From NCBI GenBank assembly GCA_002709225.1, contig PAQH01000135.1:1-62952 (forward strand): a stretch of DNA of 62,952 nucleotides, in the 5' to 3' direction. The translations under genes and the position numbers were made by a program. Shown here one piece after another: positions 7,015-14,252 of the stretch; positions within the stretch are counted from its first letter, which is position 1, and each line of letters begins with the position of its first letter. This stretch comes from Planctomycetaceae bacterium. Lineage in GTDB: Bacteria; Planctomycetota; Planctomycetia; Pirellulales; Pirellulaceae. Below the pieces are notes generated by a model. That model ran no database searches. It was not told where the DNA came from and saw only the letters and a list, made by a program, of their open reading frames with translations.

Positions 7015-7889
7015 GCATCCGTAGGACGCCCCGCCCCGAAACCGGGTATTACCTGCTGGACAAGCGCGTCAGCGAGGACTGGCGCTTATCCTGGCCAGCG
7101 CGAGCCATGCTGATATTTCTGCTGGGCAAGCCGGACAACTGGACTGTATCAGTCAAGCACCTGATGAAACAGACGGAGCATTCGACAGGCAAGGCCACGG
7201 CGCGCGATGGCGTTCGGACGATACTCAAGGAGCTGCAAACCGTCGGCTATCTCATTGTGGACGATGCGCGTCAGGACTCAGGCAAGTTTGGTGGCGTCGA
7301 TTACGTCGTACTGGATGCGCCGCCCAGTGGGTTCCCGCCGGCGCCATGGGGTGAAGAGGGTGCGGATTCACCGGCGCCGGCTAATCCGTCCACGGTGGAT
7401 GAACCGAAACCGGATTCACCGGAGCCGGCTAAGCCGTCGCCGGCTGATCCGCACCTAATAAAGAATGAGTTTAAGCAATGTACTGAAAAAGCAGTAAGTA
7501 TTGAAAAACATACGCGCGAGGCGCCGCCTAAGCCGGAGCCCAAAGCCAAGCCCGAGCCGACAGCCAAGCCAGCCAGCCAGATACCTTTGCCTGACTGGCT
7601 ACCCGAGCAGCCATGGAATGACTGGCTGGAAATGCGCAAGCACATCGGCAAGACGCCAACGCAGGCCGCCATGAAGATCGCCATTGACCGACTGGCCACG
7701 CTGCGCGAGTCGGGGCAGGATCCGGGCGACGTGCTGAATCAATCCACCATGAACAACTGGGTGGGCGTGTTCCCGCTCAAAGCCGACTTCATCCCGGGCG
7801 GCAGTCCAGCGGGTGGCTACAATCGACAGGAAGCGCTGGAGCGGCGTAATGCGCTGGCGGCCGAGCAGTTCATCAACGGAGAGGGCTAG
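7011..7889 (+). CDS. replication initiator-like winged-helix protein
   Basis: A protein of 292 residues. Residues 1-105 form a helix-turn-helix/winged-helix domain (a TGYYLLDKRVSEDWRLSWPAR start, WTVSVKHLMKQT, ILKELQTVGYLIV) like those at the N-terminus of lambda O/DnaD-type phage replication proteins. A Pro/Glu/Lys-rich linker of about 75 residues follows, rich in repeated PEP and AKP units. The C-terminal 90 residues (WNDWLEMRKHIGKTPTQAAMK onward) resemble the conserved tail of phage replication or DnaD-like proteins. It probably binds the phage origin. The following gene likely encodes its partner. Confidence 0.65.
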   Translation: MSIRRTPRPETGYYLLDKRVSEDWRLSWPARAMLIFLLGKPDNWTVSVKHLMKQTEHSTGKATARDGVRTILKELQTVGYLIVDDARQDSGKFGGVDYVVLDAPPSGFPPAPWGEEGADSPAPANPSTVDEPKPDSPEPAKPSPADPHLIKNEFKQCTEKAVSIEKHTREAPPKPEPKAKPEPTAKPASQIPLPDWLPEQPWNDWLEMRKHIGKTPTQAAMKIAIDRLATLRESGQDPGDVLNQSTMNNWVGVFPLKADFIPGGSPAGGYNRQEALERRNALAAEQFINGEG

Positions 7890-7892
7890 GTC

Positions 7893-8558
7893 ATGCAGGA
7901 ATCAGACAAGAAGGACTTTGCCCAGCTGTTCCAGGGCGTTATGGCGGTTTACGGCAAGGACATGACACAAGCGCTACTGCGAATCTGGTTCGCCGCGCTC
8001 AAGGAGTACGACGTGCCGGCGCTGACCAGCGCTTTCACAGCCTGGGTGCAAAACCCCGACGAGGGGCGCTTTCCGCCCAAGCCGGGTGATATCCGGCGCA
8101 TGATCGAGGGCAGCACCGGCGACCGCGCGCTGATGGCCTGGACCAAGGTTGACCGGACCATCCGACAGGTCGGCTCGAATTACTCCGTGGCGTTCGATGA
8201 TCCAGTGATTCACCGGGTTATCGAGGATATGGGCGGCTGGATCCGGCTGGCGAGCATCGGCACCGAAAAGGATCTGGAGTTTGCCGGGCAGGAATTCGTC
8301 AAGCGTTTCCGCGCCTTCGCGCTCGCCGGCGGCGTGAGTCAGTTCCCGGGCTACCTGATCGGCGTGGCCGAAGCCGACAACAACGCCAAGGGCTACGGCG
8401 GCAAGCCGCCAGCGCTGCGCCTGATTGGCGACGAGAAGCGCGCGGCCAGGGTGGTCAAGCTGGGTGGCACACAGCCCACGCTGGCCATTAGCGGCGCTAC
8501 CAGCGTGGCGGCATTGATCGAGCGGGGGTCAGAGCAGGGCAGGTTGCCGGCGCAGTAG
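7893..8558 (+). CDS. DUF6475-like replication-associated protein
   Basis: A protein of 221 residues, mostly helical. It starts with a stretch (FAQLFQGVMAVYGKDMTQ, then ALLRIWFAALKEYDV) and a FPPKPGDIRRMIEG motif typical of phage helicase-loader or replisome-organiser proteins next to initiator genes. It ends with a less conserved tail. Shine-Dalgarno GGAGAGGG lies just upstream and it follows the initiator-like gene by three bases, so both are probably made together and may load host DnaB. Its last 30 bases overlap tail-to-tail with the leftward gene 8529-8813. Confidence 0.6.
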   Translation: MQESDKKDFAQLFQGVMAVYGKDMTQALLRIWFAALKEYDVPALTSAFTAWVQNPDEGRFPPKPGDIRRMIEGSTGDRALMAWTKVDRTIRQVGSNYSVAFDDPVIHRVIEDMGGWIRLASIGTEKDLEFAGQEFVKRFRAFALAGGVSQFPGYLIGVAEADNNAKGYGGKPPALRLIGDEKRAARVVKLGGTQPTLAISGATSVAALIERGSEQGRLPAQ

Positions 8559-8813
8559 CTCGGCCTGAATGACGGACTGCCGTAAGGGGTCCGTCTCATG
8601 CTCGGCCAGACGGCGCAGGCAGGGAATGGCGATATCGTCGGGCAGATCCGGGCGCAGCAGATCATCCAGGGTGAACGCCGGCATGACCGGCATATCGTCA
8701 CTGTTCAGGTCCAGCACCATCGCCAGCACGAATATGCCGACGATGACCAGCACCACGCACAGCGCCGACAGCGGGTTATGGGCGGCCCAGCTCAAGAGCG
8801 GCATAAAATCCAT
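8529..8813 (-). CDS. single-span membrane protein of unknown function
   Basis: A protein of 94 residues with one hydrophobic segment (LSALCVVLVIVGIFVLAMVL, about residues 15-34) followed by an acidic C-terminal region (DDMPVMPAFTLDDLLRPDLPDD). It is the last gene of a leftward island whose members are packed with short overlaps. It overlaps the convergent replication gene by 30 bases. The function is unknown. Confidence 0.6.
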   Translation of the reverse strand: MDFMPLLSWAAHNPLSALCVVLVIVGIFVLAMVLDLNSDDMPVMPAFTLDDLLRPDLPDDIAIPCLRRLAEHETDPLRQSVIQAELLRRQPALL

Positions 8814-8863
8814 AGCGGCGCCCCCAGTATGATCAATGCAAAGAATGCGGTTAACTCGTCCAT
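8792..8863 (-). CDS. possible 23-residue hydrophobic peptide
   Basis: A short frame starting one base after the previous stop and overlapping the next gene by 22 bases. The product is almost entirely hydrophobic (FFALIILGAPLWIL). Packing between genes of the island suggests it may be translated. Confidence is low because of size. Confidence 0.35.
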   Translation of the reverse strand: MDELTAFFALIILGAPLWILCRS

Positions 8864-8864
8864 G

Positions 8865-9167
8865 TTATGCCTCGTCGGTAGGTTGACCATAGCGCGCGGC
8901 CTGTTCGTCATCGGTCGGCAGGCGCTCACTGAAAACGCACCACGGCTGGCAGCCGCGGCGATGGGGGAAAGGGTATCCGCTACAGGCGCAGACGCGGCGC
9001 GGTGACAGCTCGACCGTGTGCCGGTACTGATCGAGTTTGAGCTGATCGCGGCCGCAGCGGTGGCAATGCCTGGGGCGAACGTACTCAGTCAGCTGGCGCG
9101 GGAGCGTGACGCGGCCACGGCATTGACCGTGGCTGCAACGATACCGGTAGCCGGTTTTGCGGCCCAT
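8865..9167 (-). CDS. Cys/His-rich probable zinc protein
   Basis: A protein of 100 residues with CSHGQC, CHRCG, CAC and a C-terminal GCQPWC, enough for one or two zinc sites. It is very basic (many Arg). It sits in the middle of the leftward island with a one-base gap to each neighbour. The function is unknown. Confidence 0.6.
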   Translation of the reverse strand: MGRKTGYRYRCSHGQCRGRVTLPRQLTEYVRPRHCHRCGRDQLKLDQYRHTVELSPRRVCACSGYPFPHRRGCQPWCVFSERLPTDDEQAARYGQPTDEA

Positions 9168-9168
9168 G

Positions 9169-9285
9169 TCAGAGCCCGGCGCCTTCCACGATGAACAGCC
9201 AGCCCAGGCCGCCGAAGAACACGGCCAGGGCGATGACGTTCAGCGCCGGGTAATACCAGGGCTCCTCGTCAAGCCGGCGCATCAT
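9169..9285 (-). CDS. small single-span membrane protein
   Basis: A 38-residue product with one central hydrophobic segment (ALNVIALAVFFGGLGWLFIV). It overlaps the upstream gene by 17 bases and ends just before the next start, consistent with a compact leftward operon. Confidence 0.5.
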   Translation of the reverse strand: MMRRLDEEPWYYPALNVIALAVFFGGLGWLFIVEGAGL

Positions 9286-9559
9286 TGCTTAGCGCCAGCA
9301 GCTGTTGCTTGCGCTCCTCCAGCTGGGTGACCTTGCTGTGCGCGACGGCGCGGACTTCGGCAATCTGCCGCTCGATCGCTTCAATGCCGAGCTGGACTGG
9401 ATTGTGTTCGGGTATCTCTACTGTCACTTCGACTTCGCTCAGCACCACGCGGGCGCTGTAGCTCCCAATGTCGTCCATGCGGCACGAAAACAGGCTGAAC
9501 GGGTCATCGCGAACAGAGTCCATGTCGCGGTGCAGATACATGGTGAAGGTCTTTTTCAT
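9269..9559 (-). CDS. small coiled-coil protein of unknown function
   Basis: A protein of 96 residues. The N-terminal half is beta-rich (MYLHRDMDSVRDD, VVLSEVEVTVEIP) and the C-terminal half is a helix with coiled-coil character (IEAIERQIAEVRAVAHSKVTQLEERKQQL). Its start overlaps the upstream stop (ATGA). The function is unknown. Confidence 0.6.
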   Translation of the reverse strand: MKKTFTMYLHRDMDSVRDDPFSLFSCRMDDIGSYSARVVLSEVEVTVEIPEHNPVQLGIEAIERQIAEVRAVAHSKVTQLEERKQQLLALSNDAPA

Positions 9560-9765
9560 AGCTGAATCCCTTTACTGGTGAGCGCTTGGCGCAGCTCGGA
9601 ATGATCCATCTGGACGATGGCGACTTTGGCCAGGACATACGCCTCAAAGGCGATGCCGTCGGTAACTGGCGGCTTGTCCAGGGCGGCAACCAATGCCTGC
9701 CGCGCCTTGGCGCAGAAGCGCAGCAAATTGTTGCCGGCCTGGGTGGGGCTGTATCCATAGCGCAT
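9556..9765 (-). CDS. small helical protein, first gene of leftward island
   Basis: A protein of 69 residues, predicted helical, with no recognised domain. The start at 9765 is chosen because GGGAGA lies at good spacing upstream. A longer form from 9813 would add sixteen residues without its own ribosome-binding site. It heads the leftward island, so a leftward promoter should lie between 9766 and about 9900. Confidence 0.55.
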   Translation of the reverse strand: MRYGYSPTQAGNNLLRFCAKARQALVAALDKPPVTDGIAFEAYVLAKVAIVQMDHSELRQALTSKGIQL

Positions 9766-10044
9766 TGTATTCTCCCGTTTCGATTCCCATAAAGCGAAGC
9801 CAGATCGTCCCATATTCGTATTTTGCGCGCAATGCCGCAGGGGTCGCGCTTCAATGAAAAATATCTATCGCGCAAACAATCCAGATATAAACAATAAACA
9901 ATGCAAAGCGCATTCGATGCGCTAAGGTGTGGTCTGGCTGTACCGGTGACCGCCTGCAACTGCTTGTTGTGTATTCCTCAACAGTGTACCCGCTCGGCGG
10001 ATACGGCAGGCGGTCAACCAGTACAGCCAAAGCAAGGACGTTTC
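9766..10044. promoter_or_regulatory. divergent intergenic region
   Basis: A 279-bp gap between the leftward island and the next rightward genes. The left half is A+T-rich (about 9800-9900) with a palindromic TTGCGCGCAA and probably contains the leftward promoter. The right half contains a long inverted repeat (separate entry). No protein gene or tRNA is visible. Confidence 0.5.
9935..10029. repeat. 23-bp imperfect inverted repeat
   Basis: The left arm 9935-9957 begins TGGCTGTACCGG. The right arm 10006-10029 is its complement except for one mismatch and one extra base. The arms enclose 48 bp. The element could fold as a long RNA hairpin upstream of the gene at 10045, or serve as a protein-binding or origin element. 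Confidence 0.8.
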
Positions 10045-10158
10045 ATGAGAATAAGAAAGCGGTATGTGGTCTGGCCAGTGATCGGCATGGCGTTGCTGTA
10101 CGGGATCTGGCGGTTATTGGAAATATTCGTCGCCCTGGCTACCTGGGGCTTTATCTAG
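10045..10158 (+). CDS. small single-span membrane protein
   Basis: A 37-residue product with basic N-terminus RIRKR followed by a hydrophobic segment (VVWPVIGMALLYGIWRLL). The start at 10045 has AAGGACG upstream. A longer frame from 9901 would run through the inverted repeat and is unlikely. Confidence 0.5.
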   Translation: MRIRKRYVVWPVIGMALLYGIWRLLEIFVALATWGFI

Positions 10159-10172
10159 GCAAGGAGTTACAC

Positions 10173-10739
10173 ATGGATATCAGAGGTATCGACAAAGCGA
10201 CTTTGCTCGCAGCATTGGTTAACGGCAGCAAGCCCCAGGGCATGGGGCACCTGACTAACCGGGGGCATTTCAGACGCGAGCAGGCGCAACAGTTGATCGA
10301 CAAGCGCACCGAGCGCGGCGAGAAGCTGTACTTCGATTACGTCAACGGCTGCCCGATCAAGTGTGATATCGGCGGCGACGTTCTCGACACTCGAAAGTAC
10401 AACCGGGACGCCGGCGAAGGCATTGCCGAAGCGATCGTTGAGGCGATCCGCAAGCGCGGCGGCAACGTGGAAATGTTCGAGGTTTCAAGTTCGCCCGTCG
10501 CCATGATGGTTGCCATGTACCTGAAATGGCGCGCGGCCAAGATCCGCAAACTGGTAGCCGAGATTGCCAGCGAGTTGCCGGTCATCATCGAGGACGAGGC
10601 CGGCAAAGAGACCGAGCTGACAGACGAGCAGGCGTATTACTTCCGCGAGGGCATGAAGTACGTCGTAGGCGAGCTGGGCAACAGCCCGCTGGACGCCGGC
10701 GAGATCCGCCCCGAGCCCAAGCCAGAGGCAACGCACTGA
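10173..10739 (+). CDS. conserved phage protein of unknown function
   Basis: A protein of 188 residues. The beginning (ATLLAALVNGSKPQGMGHL, then a KLYFDYVNGCPIKCDI stretch and YNRDAGEGIAEAIVEAI) is a pattern I recognise from small proteins common in phage early regions, whose function is unknown. The C-terminal 60 residues are an unrelated acidic helical extension. Shine-Dalgarno AAGGAG lies close to the start. The stop overlaps the next start (TGATG). Confidence 0.6.
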   Translation: MDIRGIDKATLLAALVNGSKPQGMGHLTNRGHFRREQAQQLIDKRTERGEKLYFDYVNGCPIKCDIGGDVLDTRKYNRDAGEGIAEAIVEAIRKRGGNVEMFEVSSSPVAMMVAMYLKWRAAKIRKLVAEIASELPVIIEDEAGKETELTDEQAYYFREGMKYVVGELGNSPLDAGEIRPEPKPEATH

Positions 10740-11866
10740 TGGACGCCAAGACAAACCCCGCGCTGGTCCTGCTGAATGCCGAGGTCAAAGAGAAGGAAGC
10801 CGAAATCGACTTCGAGCGCGACAATCTGGTCAGGCTGAACGACAAGCTGACCGCCACCAACACCAAATTGAATGAGCTGATGGCCGAACGTGACGCGCTG
10901 GCCCAGGCGATCCAGACGCTAAGCGCGCCCGAGAAGCCCGCCCCGGGCGTCAACTTCCAGACCCTGGCGCAGTGTTACAGCCAGATGCCGGAGTACCGCC
11001 ATCAAGACGGCAATGCGATCAAGGCGGGGCGCGTGCGTACCGTGGAGCCCCATGGTCCGTCCGTCCGCGTGACGCTGGTATCCGACGTGGATCAGCGCAA
11101 CACCGCTGTCGTGCATATTTCCGCTGAGTGGGCCCATGAGTTCCGACTGAACACTGGCGATATGCTGGCCTACTACCCGAAGGAAAACGGGCTGGCGGTG
11201 TGGGATATCGAGTCATTCCACAGCGAGCATAGCCCGACGGAAGAGGCTCAAGAAGTGCCCGCAGAGCCGACTCCGCAGGAAGTCATGGCCGACCTGTTCG
11301 ACGCGCTTCCACGGTATGTCCGAAGCGGTTGGACGTTCCATGCCGGCCGCATCGTGAACCGGGAGATTCGCCCAGGTGGCACCCAGCGAGTGACACTGAG
11401 CAGCCCCGACAACACCCTGCCGCTGTTCGTTTGCGACATACCGCCAAAGGATTGCTTCGTTGGAGGCATACTGGTACGCGCCGATGATGACGGCCGGCTT
11501 GCCTGCTATAGCCGGGGTTTCTTCGCAGGCGAGTTCGCGCCGGATTGCCAAGCGCCGAGCGACTTCCGCATCAGCGCTATCGAGACACTGAGCAAGGCGC
11601 AAGCGTGGGGTCGCCGCGGCGGCTATGTGGTCAGGGCCGGGCGCATCAACAATATAGCGATTGAGCAGGATCCGCCGCGCCACGTCTTTACCGTCCAGCC
11701 TGAGTCGCGCGCGCCAAGCCTGCAGGTTACGCTGCCGCCGGCATTCAGCGACGAGCAGCGGCCCAAGATCGGCGGCTATCTGGTGCTGGAGCCGACCAAG
11801 GCGATTACGTTCTGGCCGGTAGATGCGTTCCTCAACGAACACCACGCCAACCCGTCCCATGCTTAG
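10739..11866 (+). CDS. coiled-coil protein with three beta-domain repeats
   Basis: A protein of 375 residues. Residues about 10-65 form a coiled coil (LNAEVKEKEAEIDFERDNL and onward). Then the same roughly 70-residue beta-rich unit occurs three times, beginning KAGRVRTVE (about 95), HAGRIVNRE (about 200) and RAGRINNIA (about 299). Each ends in a strand with AVWDIESFHSEH or a related sequence. The units look like small OB or SH3-like barrels. I do not recognise the family. The architecture suggests a nucleic-acid or protein scaffold that oligomerises through the coiled coil. Confidence 0.6.
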   Translation: MDAKTNPALVLLNAEVKEKEAEIDFERDNLVRLNDKLTATNTKLNELMAERDALAQAIQTLSAPEKPAPGVNFQTLAQCYSQMPEYRHQDGNAIKAGRVRTVEPHGPSVRVTLVSDVDQRNTAVVHISAEWAHEFRLNTGDMLAYYPKENGLAVWDIESFHSEHSPTEEAQEVPAEPTPQEVMADLFDALPRYVRSGWTFHAGRIVNREIRPGGTQRVTLSSPDNTLPLFVCDIPPKDCFVGGILVRADDDGRLACYSRGFFAGEFAPDCQAPSDFRISAIETLSKAQAWGRRGGYVVRAGRINNIAIEQDPPRHVFTVQPESRAPSLQVTLPPAFSDEQRPKIGGYLVLEPTKAITFWPVDAFLNEHHANPSHA

Positions 11867-11903
11867 CAGTAATCAGGCGGTAACCATCGATAGGAAAGTA
11901 CAA

Positions 11904-11932
11904 TTGCAGGGCGCATAACGTGCGCCTAGAAT
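11904..11932 (+). promoter_or_regulatory. candidate promoter with palindromic spacer
   Basis: TTGCAG (11904-11909) and TAGAAT (11927-11932) are 17 bp apart. The whole spacer is the palindrome GGCGCA-TAACG-TGCGCC, a likely operator. It would drive the run of small genes from 11981. Confidence 0.5.
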
Positions 11933-11942
11933 GGAATCTCAA

Positions 11943-11961
11943 GGCCGGCACCCCGCCGGCC
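11943..11961 (+). promoter_or_regulatory. leader hairpin
   Basis: Perfect 7-bp arms GGCCGGC/GCCGGCC with a five-base loop, located in the leader between the candidate promoter and the gene at 11981. There is no U-run, so it is not a classical terminator. Confidence 0.5.
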
Positions 11962-11980
11962 ATCTGAGGGATTCGAGACC

Positions 11981-12319
11981 ATGAATATCCAGGCACTTGA
12001 GCAAGACGTTCAATCCGCCCGCGATGCTTACGAGCTTGAATTGCTGTTCGCTGGCTTCGACGAGAACGCGCCAGAGGTAGTGGGTATGTACCGCAAGCTG
12101 GCCGCCGTGGAATCACAGCTCAACCGCGCCAAGGGTGAAGCCCGCAACGAGCGCAACCGCGAAGAAGCCTGCCACGCCGCCGCCGATGACATCATCGCGG
12201 CTTTTGATGCGGCCGTGATGGCCGAGGATCTGGACGAAATGGAGCGCATCGTCGCGTCCGTCGAAGCCAGCAACAACCTTGAACTGCAACGCGCCGTACT
12301 GGCCAAGCTGGAAGCATAG
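11981..12319 (+). CDS. helical coiled-coil protein of unknown function
   Basis: A protein of 112 residues, almost entirely helical and rich in Glu/Ala/Arg (QALEQDVQSARDAYELELL, then AVESQLNRAKGEARNERNREE). No domain is recognised. It is the first gene after a candidate promoter and hairpin and has a GAGG-type ribosome-binding site. Confidence 0.55.
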   Translation: MNIQALEQDVQSARDAYELELLFAGFDENAPEVVGMYRKLAAVESQLNRAKGEARNERNREEACHAAADDIIAAFDAAVMAEDLDEMERIVASVEASNNLELQRAVLAKLEA

Positions 12320-12329
12320 GGGGCTCACC

Positions 12330-12446
12330 ATGGACCTAACCCAAGCCATCCAGCACCGCGACATGCTCCGCGCCAACGGCGTGAAATGCCAGCTGCGCCA
12401 TGCCGGCGGGCTCTGGTCCGTGCTGATCGCTTACGTCGATTACTGA
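12330..12446 (+). CDS. small protein of unknown function
   Basis: A 38-residue product with a helix-strand pattern (LTQAIQHRDMLRANGVKC, then GLWSVLIAY). It is preceded by AGGGGG and part of the small-gene run. Confidence 0.45.
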   Translation: MDLTQAIQHRDMLRANGVKCQLRHAGGLWSVLIAYVDY

Positions 12447-12458
12447 AAGGAACGCGCA

Positions 12459-12593
12459 ATGACTCTATTCAAGCATGGCGGCACCTGTGCCAGCCGGCAG
12501 ACATGGCTGCAACGCCATGACAAGGCTGTCAGTCTCACCGTATCGGCAATCCTGCTGATCGTCACATTCACTGTTATTCAGCTGGAAGCCTGA
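12459..12593 (+). CDS. small single-span membrane protein
   Basis: A 44-residue product whose second half is one hydrophobic segment (VSLTVSAILLIVTFTVIQL). AAAGGAA lies upstream. The function is unknown. Confidence 0.5.
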   Translation: MTLFKHGGTCASRQTWLQRHDKAVSLTVSAILLIVTFTVIQLEA

Positions 12594-12596
12594 ACC

Positions 12597-12989
12597 ATGA
12601 CCAAGAACGACCTTCCTCTGTTTCATTCCCTGAGTGGCATGGTGTTTCGCGTGGTCGCTGAATTTCCTCATACGCCCGAAGGTGAGAAGCAAGCTAACAA
12701 CTACATGCAGACCACCAACTATGCCGGTTTGCTGGATATTGTGGGCGATCGCCTGCTAATTGCAGACGGGCGGGAGCGTGGCCGCATGATGGGTTCGCCC
12801 AAGCCGGTTCCCCTGCTTTGCACCTGTTGCGGCGCCCGCATGATAGGTCGTCAGTTTCATAATCAAGACACCGGCTTTGGTCTGTGCAACGACTGCGTAG
12901 ATTACTGCGCCGAGCGCTCCACCAGCTCCGAACAATTCCAGCAAACCTATGGCCTGCGCGGCGTCCACTACGAGGTTCCTCAACCATGA
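12597..12989 (+). CDS. zinc-finger protein of unknown function
   Basis: A protein of 130 residues. A CTCCGARM knuckle and CNDCVDYC about 25 residues later form a probable zinc ribbon (about residues 74-106). The N-terminal half (GMVFRVVAEFPHTPEGEKQAN, GLLDIVGDRLLIAD) is alpha/beta and unassigned. The stop overlaps the next start (ATGA). Confidence 0.6.
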   Translation: MTKNDLPLFHSLSGMVFRVVAEFPHTPEGEKQANNYMQTTNYAGLLDIVGDRLLIADGRERGRMMGSPKPVPLLCTCCGARMIGRQFHNQDTGFGLCNDCVDYCAERSTSSEQFQQTYGLRGVHYEVPQP

Positions 12990-13315
12990 AAACCGACTTC
13001 ATCATCTTGCGTGCCGACGGCACCCAGCTTCACCAGTCGATCGACCTGCCGGAAGAGCCCGGGTATGACGCACTGCGCGCCATTGTCGAGCCCGTCATAA
13101 ACGGTCACTTCGAGCATGCCCGCGTGTCATACGAGGGTCAGCTTGCCAGTATGTTCGTTGACGAAAGCGGCCTGCTGAACGGCCTGCCGCGCAACGAGCG
13201 CGCCACGGAGATCTACCGCGCGTACTGGTTGAGCAAGCACCCGGGCACCAACCCGGAGTCGCTGAGCTACATCGCCGGCGACGTCGTGCTGTTCACCCGC
13301 AACGTCTGGTTCTAG
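12986..13315 (+). CDS. DUF3846-like protein
   Basis: A protein of 109 residues. The pattern LASMFVDESGLLNGLPRNE, then RATEIYRAYWL and SYIAGDVVLFTRNVWF matches the DUF3846 family common in phage and plasmid early regions, of unknown function. Length is close to the family core. The start at 12986 overlaps the preceding stop. A nearby Lar-like gene fits a counter-defence neighbourhood, though this is only positional. Confidence 0.65.
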   Translation: MKTDFIILRADGTQLHQSIDLPEEPGYDALRAIVEPVINGHFEHARVSYEGQLASMFVDESGLLNGLPRNERATEIYRAYWLSKHPGTNPESLSYIAGDVVLFTRNVWF

Positions 13316-13325
13316 GAGCAGAAGC

Positions 13326-14252
13326 ATGAGCAAGGGACAGGAAGAGTTGAAGCCGTGTCCGTTTTGCGGCGGGGAGGCGCGACTTGATCAGCGCGTAACA
13401 CAGAGCCTTTGGAATAGCAGCGATGCCGTTTTTTCGCACGTTGCCTGTGACGAGTGCGATATTAGCGGTCAAGACTTCTGCGATGACCCTGACGGCGAAG
13501 AAGCTATCGAGTGGTGGAACCGCCGCGCACAGCAAGCCCCGGCAGACCAGGAGCCGGTGGCGTGCCCATACTGCGGAGAGCCGTCATCAGCGAACTGCGA
13601 TCAGAGTTACCCGCACCCGACAGCCGAGCCAGCCCCGGCAGAGCAGAACCAGTGCGATGGGTGTCGGGCAGGCCTCCCAGTTGATGATTTCGGAATGCAC
13701 CGGATGGGCACCTCCTTGGGTTATAGCGACCCCATGATGTGCCAAGCCGGTAAATACACAGCCCCCATCGCAGCCGAGCCAGCCCCGGTGCAGGATGAGC
13801 AGGCTATCTACGAATGCGCTGGATGCGGCACGGTTACTCGGGATGCAGCCGCGCAGATGGCCCTCTACAAACGCGCTGGTGCTATTTCATGCTGCCCGGA
13901 GCGGAACATGGTGCCACTCGCCCGCCCCGCGCGGGCCGCACCGCAAGCCCCGACAGAGCAGGCGGAATGCAAATGCAGCATGTCGATAAAGGTGCTCGGT
14001 GATGGATGCTCAGTATGTAATCCGGATTACCTGGCCGAGATACTTGCTGAGCAGGCAGCGGCGCCGCAGGCCCCGGCAGAGCAGGCGGTGCAGAGCGGCC
14101 TAGTTGATGCAGTGGCGGAGGCTGTGAAATATCTGGACAGCAGCGAGCTGAATGCGATCGGCAGCGGATCGATCTTGCACCGCGAAATGCGCCAAGCGCT
14201 TGCTGACTATCACGCAGCACTAGCCAAGCATGGGGAGGCAAGCCATGACTGA
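13326..14252 (+). CDS. Lar-like restriction alleviation protein with extended Cys-rich tail
   Basis: A protein of 308 residues. Residues about 8-62 (KPCPFCGGEARL, then ACDECDISGQ, then EEAIEWWNRRAQQ) match the zinc-binding Lar/restriction-alleviation family (Rac prophage Lar and relatives), which modulate host type I restriction. The rest is unusual: low-complexity linkers of repeated AEPAPAEQ and APQAPAEQA units separate further Cys clusters (CPYCGEPSS, CDGC, CAGCG, CKCS). It ends with a helical tail containing HAALAKHGEAS, which is duplicated in the next gene. The linkers suggest assembly by serial domain shuffling. Confidence 0.7.
   Translation: MSKGQEELKPCPFCGGEARLDQRVTQSLWNSSDAVFSHVACDECDISGQDFCDDPDGEEAIEWWNRRAQQAPADQEPVACPYCGEPSSANCDQSYPHPTAEPAPAEQNQCDGCRAGLPVDDFGMHRMGTSLGYSDPMMCQAGKYTAPIAAEPAPVQDEQAIYECAGCGTVTRDAAAQMALYKRAGAISCCPERNMVPLARPARAAPQAPTEQAECKCSMSIKVLGDGCSVCNPDYLAEILAEQAAAPQAPAEQAVQSGLVDAVAEAVKYLDSSELNAIGSGSILHREMRQALADYHAALAKHGEASHD
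14212..14245 (+). repeat. 34-bp direct repeat, copy 1
   Basis: Identical to 14705-14738. It covers the 3' end of the Lar-like gene and the ribosome-binding site of the next gene, and ends at the A of the next start codon. Confidence 0.9.
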
